Source: Coptis chinensis (lineage: Eukaryota > Streptophyta > Magnoliopsida > Ranunculales > Ranunculaceae). Taken from it: 64,000 nucleotides of DNA. Positions 45,638-57,356 of the stretch are shown one piece after another. Below the pieces are notes generated by a model. It was not told where the DNA came from and did not search any database. It worked only from the letters and a program-made list of their open reading frames with translations. The first letter of the stretch is position 1. Each line of letters opens with the position of its first letter. The stretch spans positions 48,644,001-48,708,000 of the forward strand of contig CM027380.1 of assembly GCA_015680905.1 (NCBI GenBank). The letters run 5' to 3'. Made by a program: the position numbers and the translations under genes.

Positions 45638-46858
45638 TGATAAGAGACTAAAAATGTAGTTTTAACCCCTTAATAACATTACATTTAGACCAAATATGTC
45701 ACTTTTGTGAGATAAAGGAGCAAAGGTTGGTTGCTAATAAGTTCTATGATTAAAGGCCAATATTTAGGAAGAAAAAGCCTTTTTAAAGCCCGGTCAAAGT
45801 TGAAAAGTCAAAGTCAACGCGGGCAGAAAAGTCAACAGACCTCAGAATTGGGCCTATTATATGTTAGAATGACCGGCTCGGAAAGATATTTTTAATGGTC
45901 TAGTCCTTAACCCAATTAGAGGAGCAAAAGTGGACGAAAAGGCTGTTACAGTAATTTCCAGCAGAGAAACCCTTTTTGGACTTAGGTAATTAGGTTTTGG
46001 GCTTGATTTAAGGGCCCAAAACAAGACTCCAAAGCCCATGCACGAAAATGTAAGCCTAGCCCTCTCTTATATAAAGAGGACTAAGGCATAAGTCTCCATA
46101 TAATTACTTAGTTAGACCCTAGACTTAGTTATTATTTTAGTTAAACTTATGTTTTAATTCATTAGCTCTTCCATTAGTGTTAAGTTAGTTATTTGTTCTT
46201 CATTATTCAATTAGATTAATAAAATCCAAGTTTGCTCTTCATTATGTCTTCTTCTTATATTTATATTAATGATAGTCTAATGACTTATAGCTAAACCTCC
46301 ATTAGAGGGGTTTGATGAAGCTTGATGAAGACTTGATGTGTTTAGTTAGGATTATTGCTTTTTAAGAGTTTCAGTCTAGTAGGTTAGTTGATTTGCCATG
46401 AGAATTGGTTGAACTTCCTCACATGCTAATTATTAGTTGGCAGAGATTGCCATGAGTAATTAGAGATCAAACACTTAATCTTATTTGGTTAGGATTGCAA
46501 TAATCTACACTAGCATATTAGGAATACATCAAGTGGAATCAAATCCCCTTAATCCCTTCTCCATATTCACATTTTAGTATTCAATTATCATTTTATAAGT
46601 TAAAACATCTAAATTAGTTCAATAGCCATATTAGTATAATTTCAATTCATTACTCTCATTTGTTTTGTTATAATCGATTAAACTAGTGGAAACTTATATT
46701 TAACAAGCTAGAAGTGGAACGAATTCTCTACTCCACATATTTCACGATAACCGAGAGTAGATAACTTTTATATAATAGCAGTAAATAAGCATTTAGTTTT
46801 ATTTATTCATAGCATAAATAGTTAAGAGTAGGTAAAACTATTGTTTTACAGTTTATCA
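45638..46858 (+). repeat. 3' LTR of element A
   Basis: TGATAAGAGACT...TTTATCA, followed by target duplication CCCAA. TATATAAA at 46068-46075. It lacks some 60-100 bases present near the start of the 5' LTR. Confidence 0.9.
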
Positions 46859-46863
46859 CCCAA

Positions 46864-47191
46864 CATAGTGTCTAACTTCACTCATGAAGAGGCTGTTGGA
46901 GTTTAGGCTATGAACAGTAGAGTTTTTGATTCCTATTCTTCATCATCAACAAGAGCAGAGTCATCGTTTTCCACCTCAGGTGCGGATAATAGTATCAATG
47001 TAGTGAATGAAACTAAGTTTATCTCAAGAGCGGTGAATTGGGCAGACTTGGTTGATGATGAGGACATATTGGATGATGGTGATGAACCATGGCAGAGGAT
47101 ACCCAAGAAGAAATATAAACCACAATGGATATTGCAGGAACACTCTCCTCCATCCACAAGGGCAAGAAAAACTCCAAAACTGAAGAAATGA
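46864..47191 (+). pseudogene. LINE ORF1, 3' portion
   Basis: The frame continues NIVSNFTHEEAVGV, stop, AMNSRVFDSYSSSSTR and ends KTPKLKK at 47191. NIVSNF echoes NIVPNF at about 20705 upstream of the insertion, so ORF1 contains an internal repeat. SRAVNWADLVDDEDIL and the basic, proline-containing end are typical of linker/C-terminal parts of plant LINE ORF1. The stop overlaps the ORF2 start as ATGA. Confidence 0.6.
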
Positions 47192-50001
47192 ATGTTCTCT
47201 TCTAGAATCTTTGCGGGTTGAAAAGAACCTCACCGACCAATTACTTAGAAGAAATAATCCAGAAGTATAAGCTTGACCTCATTGGACTGGCTGAACCTCT
47301 TATTGCCCCCACAGTGACTCCAAAGGTCCTTTTAAACTATGGCTACAATACAGATTTTGCCTATAACCATACACCGCTTCGTACAGGCAATATATGGATT
47401 TTTTGGAGGAAAGAGTTAACGGTGAATGTGGTTTCTTCATCCAACCAGCAGATTATGGTGGCAATCAATTTGAATACCATCTCTTTTATCCACGCCAAAT
47501 GCTTTTTCATTCAAAGAAGAGCCCTTTGGAAAGAGCTTGATGATTTTGGTGCTCTAAACTGCTCTTGGATGGCAATTGGGGACTTTAATATTGTTGCTAC
47601 AAGTTCTGAGGAGAAAGGAGGTCATCATCCGAATCAGAGAGCTAGGAATGAGTTCGTTGACTTCATTAATAACAATTCCCTTCAGGATACTACCACCCTT
47701 GGCCTCAGGTATTCTTGGTGCAATAGGCGGATAGGGAATAAGAGGATTTTGGCGAAGCTAGACAGAGCTTTGGTCAATAACAGCTGGCATTTAGAGAATC
47801 AGAAATGGAGATGCAAAATTCTGCCAAGGAAATTTTCTGATCATTCGCCAGTCATCGGATGGTGCAATAAAAACCTGAGACCTTCGAACGTTCCTTTCAG
47901 ATTCAGGAACATATGGCTGGAACATTCCCAGTTTATGGACTTGGTGAGAAAGAGTTGGAATGAACCCATGGATGATGTCCCTATTCAGCTAGTGATACGC
48001 AAACTGAATAGGCTTAAAATCGCTCTAAAGGAATGGCACAAGATAACTTATTGGGGGAACAAAGACACACTCAAACAAGCAAATCTATCACTCCAAGAGT
48101 TACAGAAACAACAAGAACATGAGTCTTTAGACCTTCAGTTGCATCTCCGGGAACTTGAAATGGAGAAACTCATTGATCAATTAATGCAAACATAAGCAAC
48201 CATGTGGAAACAAAGATCATGCATCAAGGAGGAGATTGAGGGAGACAGAAATTCTGCCTACTTCAAAGCTAAAGTAAAAATTTGTCAGGCCAAAGCATTC
48301 ATCAAGGAACTAAGAATAGCTGAGGGAAACATTCTGCAAGACCAAAAGTCCATCAAGGAATTCTTGGTTCAATCTTATGAAGAAAAGTTTAAAGCAAGAC
48401 CGGTAGAGCATAATCAAGAGCTTATGGACCATATCCCACATCTAGTCACAGATTCCCAAAATGCTTATCTCATGGCAATTCCTGATTGGATGGAGATCAC
48501 GACTACAGTTATGAACATGGATCCCAATAGTTCTCTGGGGCCCGATAGATTCCAGGGAATGTTTTTCCAAAAATGTTGGAGCATTGTTAGAATCGATGTG
48601 TGTCAAGCCATCTGCTCATTCTTCTCAAATCAGAACATTCCTCAAGGAATGAACTTAAATTTCTTAGTATTGATTCCCAAGTGCAAAAATGCTATGGAAA
48701 TTGGCCAGTTTAGGCCTATTTGCCCGAGTAACTTTCTATTCAAGATTGTTACAAAAATTCTTGCAAACTGGCTAACTTCTACTGCCAAACGAATTATTTG
48801 TTATGAGCAACATGGATTGTTGGAGGGAAGAACAGGTAGCACTGCCATTGCCATGGCATCCGAACTCATCAATGACATACATATCAAAAGAAGGGGCAAA
48901 AATGCAGTCATCAAACTAGACATTTCCCAAGCATTTGATTCACTTAGCTGGGAATTCCTTTATCTGGTCCTCAACAGATTCGACTTCTACACAAAATTCT
49001 GCGACATGATTATGAAGGTATTCAACAATGCTAAAATCTCTATTATGATAAACGGCAGACCTTGTGGCTTCTTTGGCACAGGGAGAGGACTCTGGCAAGG
49101 AGATCCCCTGTCTCCTATTCTCTTTGCCCTTGCCAAGGACACGCTTAGCAGAGCCATTATAAGGCTCCATTTCTCAAGCAGAATCACTTTTATGGCTTTT
49201 GCGGGAAAATGTCCGTCACCCTCTCACCTCCTTTTTGCAGATGATATCGTATTATTTGCAAATGGAAGTTTAAAAGGCCTAGCATACTTGAGGAATGCAT
49301 TGGAGGCATACTAAAAGGTAGCTGGTCAGCTAATAAACAAAGGGAAAAACAAGTTGTTTCTCGGTAGCACGGCTACCACCAAGAGAAGAAAGGTGGAAAC
49401 CTTGTTTGATATGAAGGAAGGACACCTACCAGAAAACTATTTGGGTGTTCCCCTCTTTAAGGGAAGAGTCTGTCACACCAACATTCAGAATCTGGTGGAC
49501 AAGATTAAAAACAGAGCAAGTGGATGGGCCGGAAGACTACTTTTGTTTTCAGGGTTGAGTTGTCTTGGCACAATTTATTCTAAATAGCATTCCCGTGTAT
49601 AACATGAGCATCTACAAGTGGCCTCAGAAAAGCATCAAAGAAGGAGAAGAAGCCATCATAAACTTCATATGGTCAGGCAATCCCACAGTGAGGAAGTCCA
49701 TTACTCTCAAATGGGCAAAAGTTTGCAAACCAAAGATTGAAGGAGGGCTCAGCATCCGGTCTCTCAAGGAGTTGAATCTATCACTCCTCATGAAACTAGC
49801 ATGACAACCTCTAACCATGGACAACTCTTGGTCCAAGTACATGGAACAAAAGTATACAATGAAAATTGGTTGCCTATTATAAGTGTTCCTCCATTTGGGC
49901 TTGGATTAAGTGGGCTTTGGAATCCATGAGAAACTATATTTCTTGGGCCATTGGCAATGGTACTGCAGTGGACATGTGGCGAGATGCTTGGGCTGGGCCT
50001 A
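47188..50001 (+). pseudogene. LINE ORF2: endonuclease and reverse transcriptase
   Basis: Starts MNVLF, stop, NLCGL at 47188, the usual MxxLxWNxRGL with Trp changed to a stop. The endonuclease domain (47218-47880) shows LIGLAEPL, WMAIGDFN and SWCNRRIGN with LAKLDRALVN and SDHSPVIGW, the APE-type motifs. RT (48500-49330) has FRPICPSNF, HGLLEGRTGS, KLDISQAFDSLSWEF, GRGLWQGDPLSPILF and FADDIVLF with both catalytic Asp. In-frame stops are at 48193 and 49312, and a frameshift is near 49570. Later parts include ILNSIPVYNM, WAKVCKPKIEGGL and AIGNGTAVDMWRDAW. The family's usual C-terminus is cut off at 50001. The enzyme would nick target DNA and copy LINE RNA; this copy is dead. Confidence 0.9.
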
Positions 50002-50299
50002 TGATAAAACATAAAAAGATATAAGTTTACCTACGAAATGAACGATGAAACTCAAAACATAAGTAAACTAAAACTTAATATGTGCCTATATTTATCAAAG
50101 ATTTCTACTCTCAATCCTATGAGATATAGTGGAGTAGATGATTCGTTCCACTCCTAGTCCTTCCGCATGGTAATGTTCTCTACGTATAAATAATCGGTCT
50201 TAAAGTCTAATGAGAGATTTATGAAATGGCAACTAGACTACGATGCAACTACCCACAAGATGCAACTAGTCGACTAATAGAACAACTATGGGAATGCTA
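50002..50299 (-). repeat. 3' LTR of element C, part 1
   Basis: The end of the LTR on the minus strand: reads TGATAAA on the plus strand, then 'tacctacgaaatgaacgatg', matching D at 55870 and 63470. It stops at TSD TGCTA of insert T. Confidence 0.8.
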
Positions 50300-50445
50300 T
50301 GTAACGCCCGTATTTTTAAATACATATTTTTCTATTTAATAAATTAATTAAATTATTTATTTTTAAAAATTCGTCGGATTGGACTCGGGATACGTGGGCC
50401 TGGTTTTGGGCCCGAGTCTGTGTTGGGCTTGGGTTTCGGACCCAA

Positions 50446-50454
50446 GTATATAAA
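50446..50454 (+). promoter_or_regulatory. TATA box in solo LTR T
   Basis: 'agtatataaacac', about 150 bases from the LTR start. Confidence 0.5.
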
Positions 50455-50579
50455 CACATTGTTCTGGAAAATAGGGTTCAGAGAAAAATAAAATAATGAA
50501 AATGGAGGCAGAGAGAGAAGCTGGATTTCTGGAGGGTGGAGCGCGACGGCTCGGACTCGGAGAAATTCGTAGGAGCTGT

Positions 50580-51960
50580 TCATACAGGTGAGTAGCTATT
50601 TTGCTATTTCACCGGAATACAGAAACCGTTTTACTGTCCAATGTTTTCACTAGATTTTACTGTTAATTTATTCGGTTAGTGTTAATCGTCTGGTAGTTCT
50701 GTAGTTGTTAAAAATGTGTTTAAACTGTCTTTAGAAAACACTGTTGAACTGTGCCTTAAACTGTCGAAGCTTCGAGAAGCTGTCAATGCCGCGAGCCAAA
50801 CCAACGTTTGTTATTTATATTGTTGTGTTGGTTGATAAAGGGTTAATGTTTGGTCGATTGAGTGTTGGGTATGCTGAAGGGGTGTGTAGGTGGGTGCTGT
50901 TGCAGGTGGAAGAAGGCGTCCATTTTTGAGTTTTGGGAAAACTCAGTTGGGTTGTTTTAGTTTAATTAAAACTGTAGTGCTTTCATCTAGATAAAAAAAT
51001 TGATGGGTTCATAGTGATCGTAGTGTGTGTGTGTGGGTTGTAATGGGAGCTGTCGAAGCTCTGTCGAAGCTTCGTTAATGGCAGCTCAAACTCTAGTACC
51101 GTTTTTATTGTGTTGATTGCTTGGTTGGCTGGAGACAGATGAAATTTGTGGTTGGATGAGGTTGTAGGTGATGGGTAGCTAGTGTAGAGTGTTTGAGTGC
51201 GTGGGGGGCTGTTGAATGGTGGTAGAAGCCATTAATGGCGGCACGCCCAGACGTCCTCCAGTAAATCATTTTTTTTTATGTTTTTGATGGTTTTGTTGAT
51301 TATTTGATATGATTGTGGGTTGTTTGATAATGTTTGGTGGTAGTGGGGATGGTTGGGGCTGTCGAGTGGAGGTGGAAGAACCTTTAATGGCAGCCGAAAA
51401 TTTTAGATCTAGATTTGGAGAAGATGGTGGATTTAAGAGTTGGGATTTTTGGCTTTGTTAATGTTGTGGGGGTTTTTCCCCTAAGCATTTTCGGGCATAT
51501 GTTTGGAGGGTGGCGATCGGATTTGTGGTGGGCGGATTGGGGGCTGTGGGTGGGTGGAGGAGATGATGAAGCATTACTTTTCTCTTGGGCTTGGGCCTTA
51601 GGCCGTTTGGTTGGGCCAAAAGCTCTAATTTTATGTGGGCCAGTTCTATTTATTTGGTTGGGCCCGATTTTAAGTTATCTTTGGACCAGTTTAATTAAGT
51701 TTAGTTTTGAGCGAACTTCGGTTGTGTTTTGGGCTGCTCAAGATTATAAGTTTTTGAGCTCGTTTCTAATATTGTTTAGAATTGACCCATAGGACTTAAA
51801 ATAGATCTAAGTGGATCTCTAAATGTTTAAACTTTTCGGGTTCTAAGGTTTGGGCTTGGCGGTTAGGTCCGGACTATGACCTTGGTCATGAGCCCATGAG
51901 CCATGCACCTTTGACCTTAGCCATGAACCATGGCTATGACCTCTAAACTTGTCGAACCTA
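50580..51960 (+). other. Transcribed-type part of solo LTR T, no gene
   Basis: G/T-rich DNA with several 'ctgtcgaagcttcg'-like repeats (about 50762, 51050, 51063). A 125-codon frame at 51415 has no recognisable motif and is not called. Confidence 0.5.
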
Positions 51961-51969
51961 AAAAGCACG

Positions 51970-52175
51970 GTTTGACTTTGACAATGATGAATTGACTTTG
52001 ACCCGGGACACATTGACTTTGACCGGGACGGTTTGACTTTGACAGGACATGTTGACTTTGACTTTGACTATGACATGTTGAGTTTGACCTTGATCATGAT
52101 GTGTTGACCTTTGACCGTTGACTTTGACTGTTGACCATTGACTTTGACCGTTGGTAGGAATGTTGACTTTTCAGC
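51970..52175 (+). repeat. TTGAC-rich array in solo LTR T
   Basis: About twenty TTGAC cores, mostly followed by T or C, within some 200 bases ('gactttgac', 'gttgactttgacc'). TTGAC(C/T) is the W-box recognised by WRKY factors. Regulatory function is inferred only. Confidence 0.7.
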
Positions 52176-52970
52176 TTTTTCACATATTTGATTATATGGA
52201 TAAATATAGTAATAAAATATTGTTGAGATTGTATAACTTGGTTTGTCATTATCTAATTTAGATTTGACGCGTGAGTAGTGTGTAAAAGCATATATATATT
52301 GGGCTTTGATTGTGGACCGTGGAATTTGTTTATTTGTGCTCACGTTTTATGTGTATATTGTATGGACAATCAAATGCTAAAATCTTTGTGGAAGCTTGTA
52401 TAAATTTGGTGGTCATTATCTAATTAAGATTTGACATTGATGTTGTGTATTTTTGACACGTGACGATATTGAGATGTTAGGAGACTTTATATTCCTAATA
52501 CGTTATAATAAAAATGTATGTGATACGTTGAAGCATTGTGACATGATATAATATGCTGGGATATTTATATTAATGCAATATCTTGGAGAAATGTATATAC
52601 ACTCCATTATTTTATATGTGAGATACTAATATAGTATTGGTGAATATTTGCCCACGGGAGTGTGGTGTAGTGCAATAATATATTGGCACGTGAAAGAATG
52701 AAATTTGGTTATGAGATATAATTGTGATGTTTCTAGATATTGTGGCTTAGTGCAATAATATATTGGCACGTGAAAGAATGAAAATGGTTATGAGATATAT
52801 TCGAGACATTTCTAAATATTGTGGCTTAGTGCAATAATGTATTTGACATGCACGTAATATAGTGAAACGTTTATGAGTCATAAATGTATGACACCTGAAT
52901 AAATTACGTAACGAAAATCCTAGAACCTGACTACCACAACTCATGTGATCTGCCCTGTGTGGGCGTATTT

Positions 52971-53229
52971 GATATATAAGATGTTGTATATATATGAGAT
53001 GTTGATTGACCCATGTGTTGGGCAATCGTAGCCGAATAGTGGCTTGATATATAAGATGTTGATATATAAGATGTTGTATATATATGAGATGTTGATTGAC
53101 CCATGTGTTGGGCAATCGTAGCCGAATAGTGGCTTGATATATAAGATGTTGATATATAAGATGTTGTATATATATGAGATGTTGATTGACCCATGTGTTG
53201 GGCAATCGTAGCCGAATAGTGGCTTGATT
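52971..53229 (+). repeat. Perfect 90-bp tandem triplicate in solo LTR T
   Basis: 'gttgattgacccatgtgttg' recurs at exactly 90-base spacing (53001, 53091, 53181), with 'gccgaatagtggcttgatat' between. Copies are identical, implying recent expansion. Minus-strand frames with 30-residue repeats here are by-products. Confidence 0.9.
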
Positions 53230-54248
53230 ATTCCGTTCGCAAAATAGAACGAGATGCGCAATATTTTATGCCGAATAGTGGCATTACTTACATAATTGCT
53301 TCCGTGTGAGGATTTACCTGGTGTGCGGCATCCCGCTCAGGGTAGTTACGCACGGAGTGGCTCATTATGTAAGGGAGGCATGTGGATGTACATGTTCGGC
53401 GTTGGGTAGCGATTGTGGTAGCCAGGGAAACTAGGTAAGACATAGATACGACGTGATTTTAGGGACACGCAAAGAAAGCCTGAAATAATCTAATTATGGT
53501 AATGTGTTGGTTAATGATGTATCTTTAGATAGATGATTGTATATGCTTGGCTGGTTATAGTTTAGTTAGAACCTAAGGCGCCTCGATGGAGGAACTACAT
53601 GCCTTATTTATTATGAGTATAGTTTGTTGTGTGGTTAGTGGGAAGTTAAAGTACCTCGATTGGAGGAGGAACTACCGCCTTAGTTATTGAACTTAAGGAT
53701 GTTGTATTAGTCGTTGAAAGTTAAGGCTTCTTTGGAGGAACTAAGCGCCATATAGATTATGTATATATTTGTATAAGTATATGTTGTTTTTAGAGCTACT
53801 CACACCAGCATTTTTATAATGCTGACCCGATTTGCATGTTTGCTTATCGGGTGTGTTCATTCAATGAACATAGTTGATAAGTTTTGACAGGGTTTAGTGT
53901 TGAAGAAGAGTGGTTCTTGCTTGGTTTTCGTTAAGCGTTGCATCTCGGGATCTGTTTTGTTTTCCCTTAAGGTGATATAGATTTTTAGTCTAGACGATGT
54001 TTTACGTATTTTCATTTGTAATTTAATTAAAGAGTTATTGAAAAGAGATTTGTAACCTAATCTTATTTTGTAAATTTTCGTAAGGAAAAGGACTTTTGTT
54101 TAAAAGTAAATATTATTGATTTTTAATTATCCGCATATTTAAACTGTTTATGGGTTTTTGGAAGTGGAGAGTGCGTCACACCTCGGAGATCGAAGAGTCG
54201 GGGACAAATAATGTTTTTTCGAATTCTGTCGAAATTCGGGGTGTGACA
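53230..54248 (+). other. 3' part of solo LTR T, no gene
   Basis: Contains a repeated 'gcctcgatggaggaactac' motif (53580, 53650, 53725 variants) and ends GGGGTGTGACA. No ORF. Confidence 0.5.
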
Positions 54249-55509
54249 TGCTACGTCGATTCTATGCTAAGGAGTTAGAGGGGGATTCATTCCACCTTAA
54301 CTCGACCTAATCCTACTAACGACGAATTATCGTAATCCGAATTGAATCCCGAGAACAATCAACTGGGTTACTCCTAATCCCTAATTACACATGGCATTTC
54401 TACCAATTCATAACTAGCATGTGAACGATTACACCCATTCTCATGGTGAACTAATCGTTTCTAGAGTGGAAAGGAAATTACGACGACTCTACAATAATCG
54501 GAATCAAGCTTTCATCAAGGCTTCTCAACCCCCTCTAATGGAGGTTTAGCCGAGAATCATCACGCTATCATTCCCAATGGAATTCAAACAAGACATGGTA
54601 TAAAGATTTGAACTTTACTTGTTTAAACTGAATTCAAAACTACTCATGCAATAATTGAATTAAACTAATAATAACAAGTAATTGAATCTAATAATTGAAA
54701 CTAAACAATTAATGGAAATGAAACTAGATTATCAAGAACACGATTTTATTAATCTAATGAATAATAAAACAATGATTCAAATACTAAATTAATAATCTAC
54801 TTGTTCTAAAGTAATTAATTAAACATGAAACTAGATCTAAAACAAGATATGAAAAACTAATTAATTAACTAATTGAAATTCTAAAACTAAGTTCTAAAAC
54901 TAATTAATGGAGGCTAACTAATGTAGGTCTAACTATCTACCATTAACAAAGAGTCAAGCTCTTGTTTTTATACTTTCAGATCCAAAAATCGTGCATGGGC
55001 TTGGATCCATGTTTTGGGCCAGAGAATCAGGTCCAAAACCCAATTCTTTCAGTCCAAAAAGGCCCCTTCAGCTGCAGTTGGCTTCAACAGACTTTTTGTC
55101 CACTTTTACTCCTCTGATTGGGTTAAGGCTTAGACCATTGGAAAGCTCTTTCCGAGCCGGTCATTTGACATAAGGTAGGCCCAATTCCGAGGTCTGAGTC
55201 CAAAGATATGGCCTTCGAAAGTTCGGTTGACTTTGAGTGTTATTTCTGCCTGTGTCGACTTTTCAGCTTTTGACCGGGCTTTAGAAAGGCTTTGTCTTCT
55301 TGAATCTTGGCCTTTAATCACAAAACTCCTTAGCAACTAACCTTTGCTCCTTTATCTCGCTAAAGTGGCACATTTCTGCACATAATGGACTTTGAAGCCT
55401 GAAATACATAAAAACACGTAATCAGTATTAACTCTTAATTATTACTCACATAATTGGTCTAAAAGTATGATGGTTAAGGGGTTAAAACTACAGTTTTGGG
55501 CTCTTATCA
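54249..55509 (-). repeat. 3' LTR of element C, part 2
   Basis: Continues the LTR after T and ends CTCTTATCA on the plus strand (start of the LTR on the minus strand, TGATAAGAG). Homologous to 56165-57342 and to E and A LTRs. Confidence 0.85.
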
Positions 55510-55840
55510 AACCACCCCCAAACAGCATTTTGCTTGTCCTCAAGCAAAGATGAGAAATTAGAATAAGTGACCAAAAATGGAGTTCTATCTATTCTCGTTC
55601 CGCTGAGTGCGATTGCATTGGCCATATGCAACAAGGCCTTAAACCACTAGGAATTCTCTAGTGGACCAGTTATAGCCTCGTGAGAGTTTTCCAGTGAAGG
55701 TACTCACAAACTTCATCTATACTATAACGACTAAGAAATAAAACTATTGTTTCCTTATTCATGCTTTAAATTAACTATACCTCTCACTAGCAATGCATAT
55801 AGAGTAATCAAGTAGAAACCTAAGATAATATATGCATAAT
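55510..55840 (-). other. Polypurine tract and 3' region of element C
   Basis: AACCACCCCCAAAC adjoining the LTR is the tract on the minus strand. The rest matches D 57343-57675 and E 37910-38248. It is broken at 55840 by the LTR of D. No gene. Confidence 0.7.
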
Positions 55841-57342
55841 TGATAAAAGAATAAAATTGAATAGTCTACCTACGAAATGAACGATGAATTCAAAACGTAA
55901 GTAAACTAAAACTTAACTTTTCTATGTGTTCTCTATATCAAAGATTTGTCTACTCTCTATCTTGCGATAGTGCGGAGTAGGAAGTTCTTTCCACTCCTAG
56001 TCCTTCCGCATGTTGTGTTCTCGTATTCTAATTACTCTCTCTAAGTCTAGAGAGATTTACGAGGTGTTATGCTACAATGCAACTACCCACAAGTTACAAA
56101 TACTCAAACTGATTGATTCAACTCACGGAAATGCTACGTTGATTCTATATTGAGGAATTAGGGGATTGATTCCACCTTAACTCAACTTAACTCTCTAACG
56201 ACTAATCTTCGTAATCCAAATTGAACTGCTACGCAGAACAATTGGTTCTTCCTAATCCCTAATTACACATGGCATTTCTACCAATTAAGTAACTAAGCGT
56301 GTGAGCGATTAACCCCATTCTCATGGTGAATTAATCGTTTCTAGAGTGGAATAGGAAATTACGGCGAATTCTACGATCGGAATCAAGCTTTCATCAAGGC
56401 TTCTCAACCCCCTCTAATGGAGGTTTAGCCAAGAATCATTCCGCTATCATTTCCATATGAATCTAAACTAAACATAATATAAAGAATTGAACTTTACTTA
56501 ATTTAACTAACAATACTTCAATCTAATTAAACTAAGAAATGATAACAAACAAGAATTTAAACTAGATCTATAAATGTAAAATGACAAAATCGAAATGACT
56601 AATAATAACTATTTTATTTATCTAATGAAATGAAGAACAATGATTCAAATGTTTAAACTAAAACAAGAACTTGAAACTAATTAATTAAAACTAATTAAAT
56701 CTAGATCTACTTTTTCTAACCTAGCTACCATTACAAGGAACTAGTTTTCTAAATAAAACTAGATAATTTAAGAACTAAGTTTTACTTTGTTTTTATATGT
56801 TTCAGATCCAAAAATCGTGCATGGGCTTGGAGCCATGTTTTGGGCCAGAGAATCAGGCCCAAAACCCAATTCTTTCAGTCCAAAAAGGGCTCTTCAGCTG
56901 CAGTTTGCTTCGACAGATGTTTTGTCAACTTTTGGTCCTCTGATTGGGTCAAGGCTTGGACCATTGGAAAACTCTTTCCGAGCCGGTCGTTTTGACATAA
57001 GGTAGACCCAATTCTGAGGTCTGAGTCCAAAGATATGGTTTTCGGAAGTTCTGCTAACTTTGTGCACTGTTTCTGCCCGCGTGGACTTTGACTTTTCATC
57101 TTTTGACCGGGCTTTACAAAGGCTTTGTCTTCTTGAATCTTGGCCTTTAATCATAGAACTTCTTAGCAACCAACCCTTGCTCCATTATCTCGCTAAAGTG
57201 GTACATATCTGCACATAATGGACTTTGAAGCCTGAAATACATAAAAACACGTAATCAGTATTAACTCTTAATTATTACTCACATAATTGGTCTAAAAGTA
57301 TGATTATTAAGGGGTTAAAACTACAGTTTTGGGCTCTTATCA
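55841..57342 (-). repeat. 3' LTR of element D
   Basis: TGATAAAAG...CTCTTATCA on the plus strand. Its left end matches 63439-64000. The family is the same as the LTRs of A, C and E. Confidence 0.9.
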
Positions 57343-57356
57343 AACCACCCCCAAAC
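57343..57356 (-). other. Polypurine tract of element D
   Basis: AACCACCCCCAAAC on the plus strand, adjoining the LTR. Confidence 0.75.

Larger units (their letters stand above)
20819..46858 (+). mobile_element. Element A: Athila-related LTR retrotransposon, TSD CCCAA, carrying nested insertions
   Basis: LTRs at 20819-22158 and 45638-46858 begin TGATAAGAG. The right one ends TTTATCA and the left one TTTAACA. A PBS lies after the left LTR and a polypurine tract before the right one. Target duplications CCCAA are at 20814-20818 and 46859-46863. The interior, once nested elements M, E and S are removed, holds a decayed gag, a gag-protease-ORF X frame and ORF A. RT, RNase H, integrase and ORF B are missing, so A is non-autonomous. 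LTR divergence is greater than for E, consistent with E being the later insertion. Confidence 0.9.
46859..50001 (+). mobile_element. LINE, 3' part, truncated by element C
   Basis: Starts with target duplication CCCAA and continues ORF1, then ORF2 (endonuclease and RT). It is cut at 50001 by the LTR of element C, before any 3' end or poly-A. Confidence 0.85.
50300..54248 (+). mobile_element. Solo LTR T (Tekay/Del-like chromovirus type), TSD TGCTA
   Basis: 3,949 bp, TGTAACGCCCG...CGGGGTGTGACA, flanked by TGCTA (50295-50299, 54249-54253). The ends are those of Tekay/Del-like Ty3/gypsy LTRs and the length fits their long LTRs. TATATAAA at about 50447 is followed by the presumed transcript start. 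No PBS, PPT or coding domain is present, so it is a solo LTR made by LTR-LTR recombination. It contains a TTGAC-rich tract and a perfect 90-bp triplicate. Orientation is inferred from the end sequences and TATA box. Confidence 0.85.
50002..55840 (-). mobile_element. Element C: Athila-family LTR element, minus strand, 3' end only
   Basis: A minus-strand LTR of the TGATAAGAG family runs from 50002 to 55509, interrupted by solo LTR T. It is followed (leftwards on the minus strand it is preceded) by the polypurine tract and 331 bases of 3' region, interrupted at 55841 by element D. The rest of C, including its 5' LTR and the expected second copy of flank GCCTA, lies beyond the window. Confidence 0.8.

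Noticed and set aside
51415..51792. 125-codon Gly/Trp-rich frame
   Set aside because: Lies in the G/T-rich part of solo LTR T, no recognisable motif, no second copy.
52971..53229. CRISPR-like array
   Set aside because: Repeat units are contiguous 90-bp tandem copies with no distinct spacers, inside a plant LTR.
52747..53261. Minus-strand frames with 30-residue repeats
   Set aside because: Direct consequence of the 90-bp tandem triplicate in a solo LTR.
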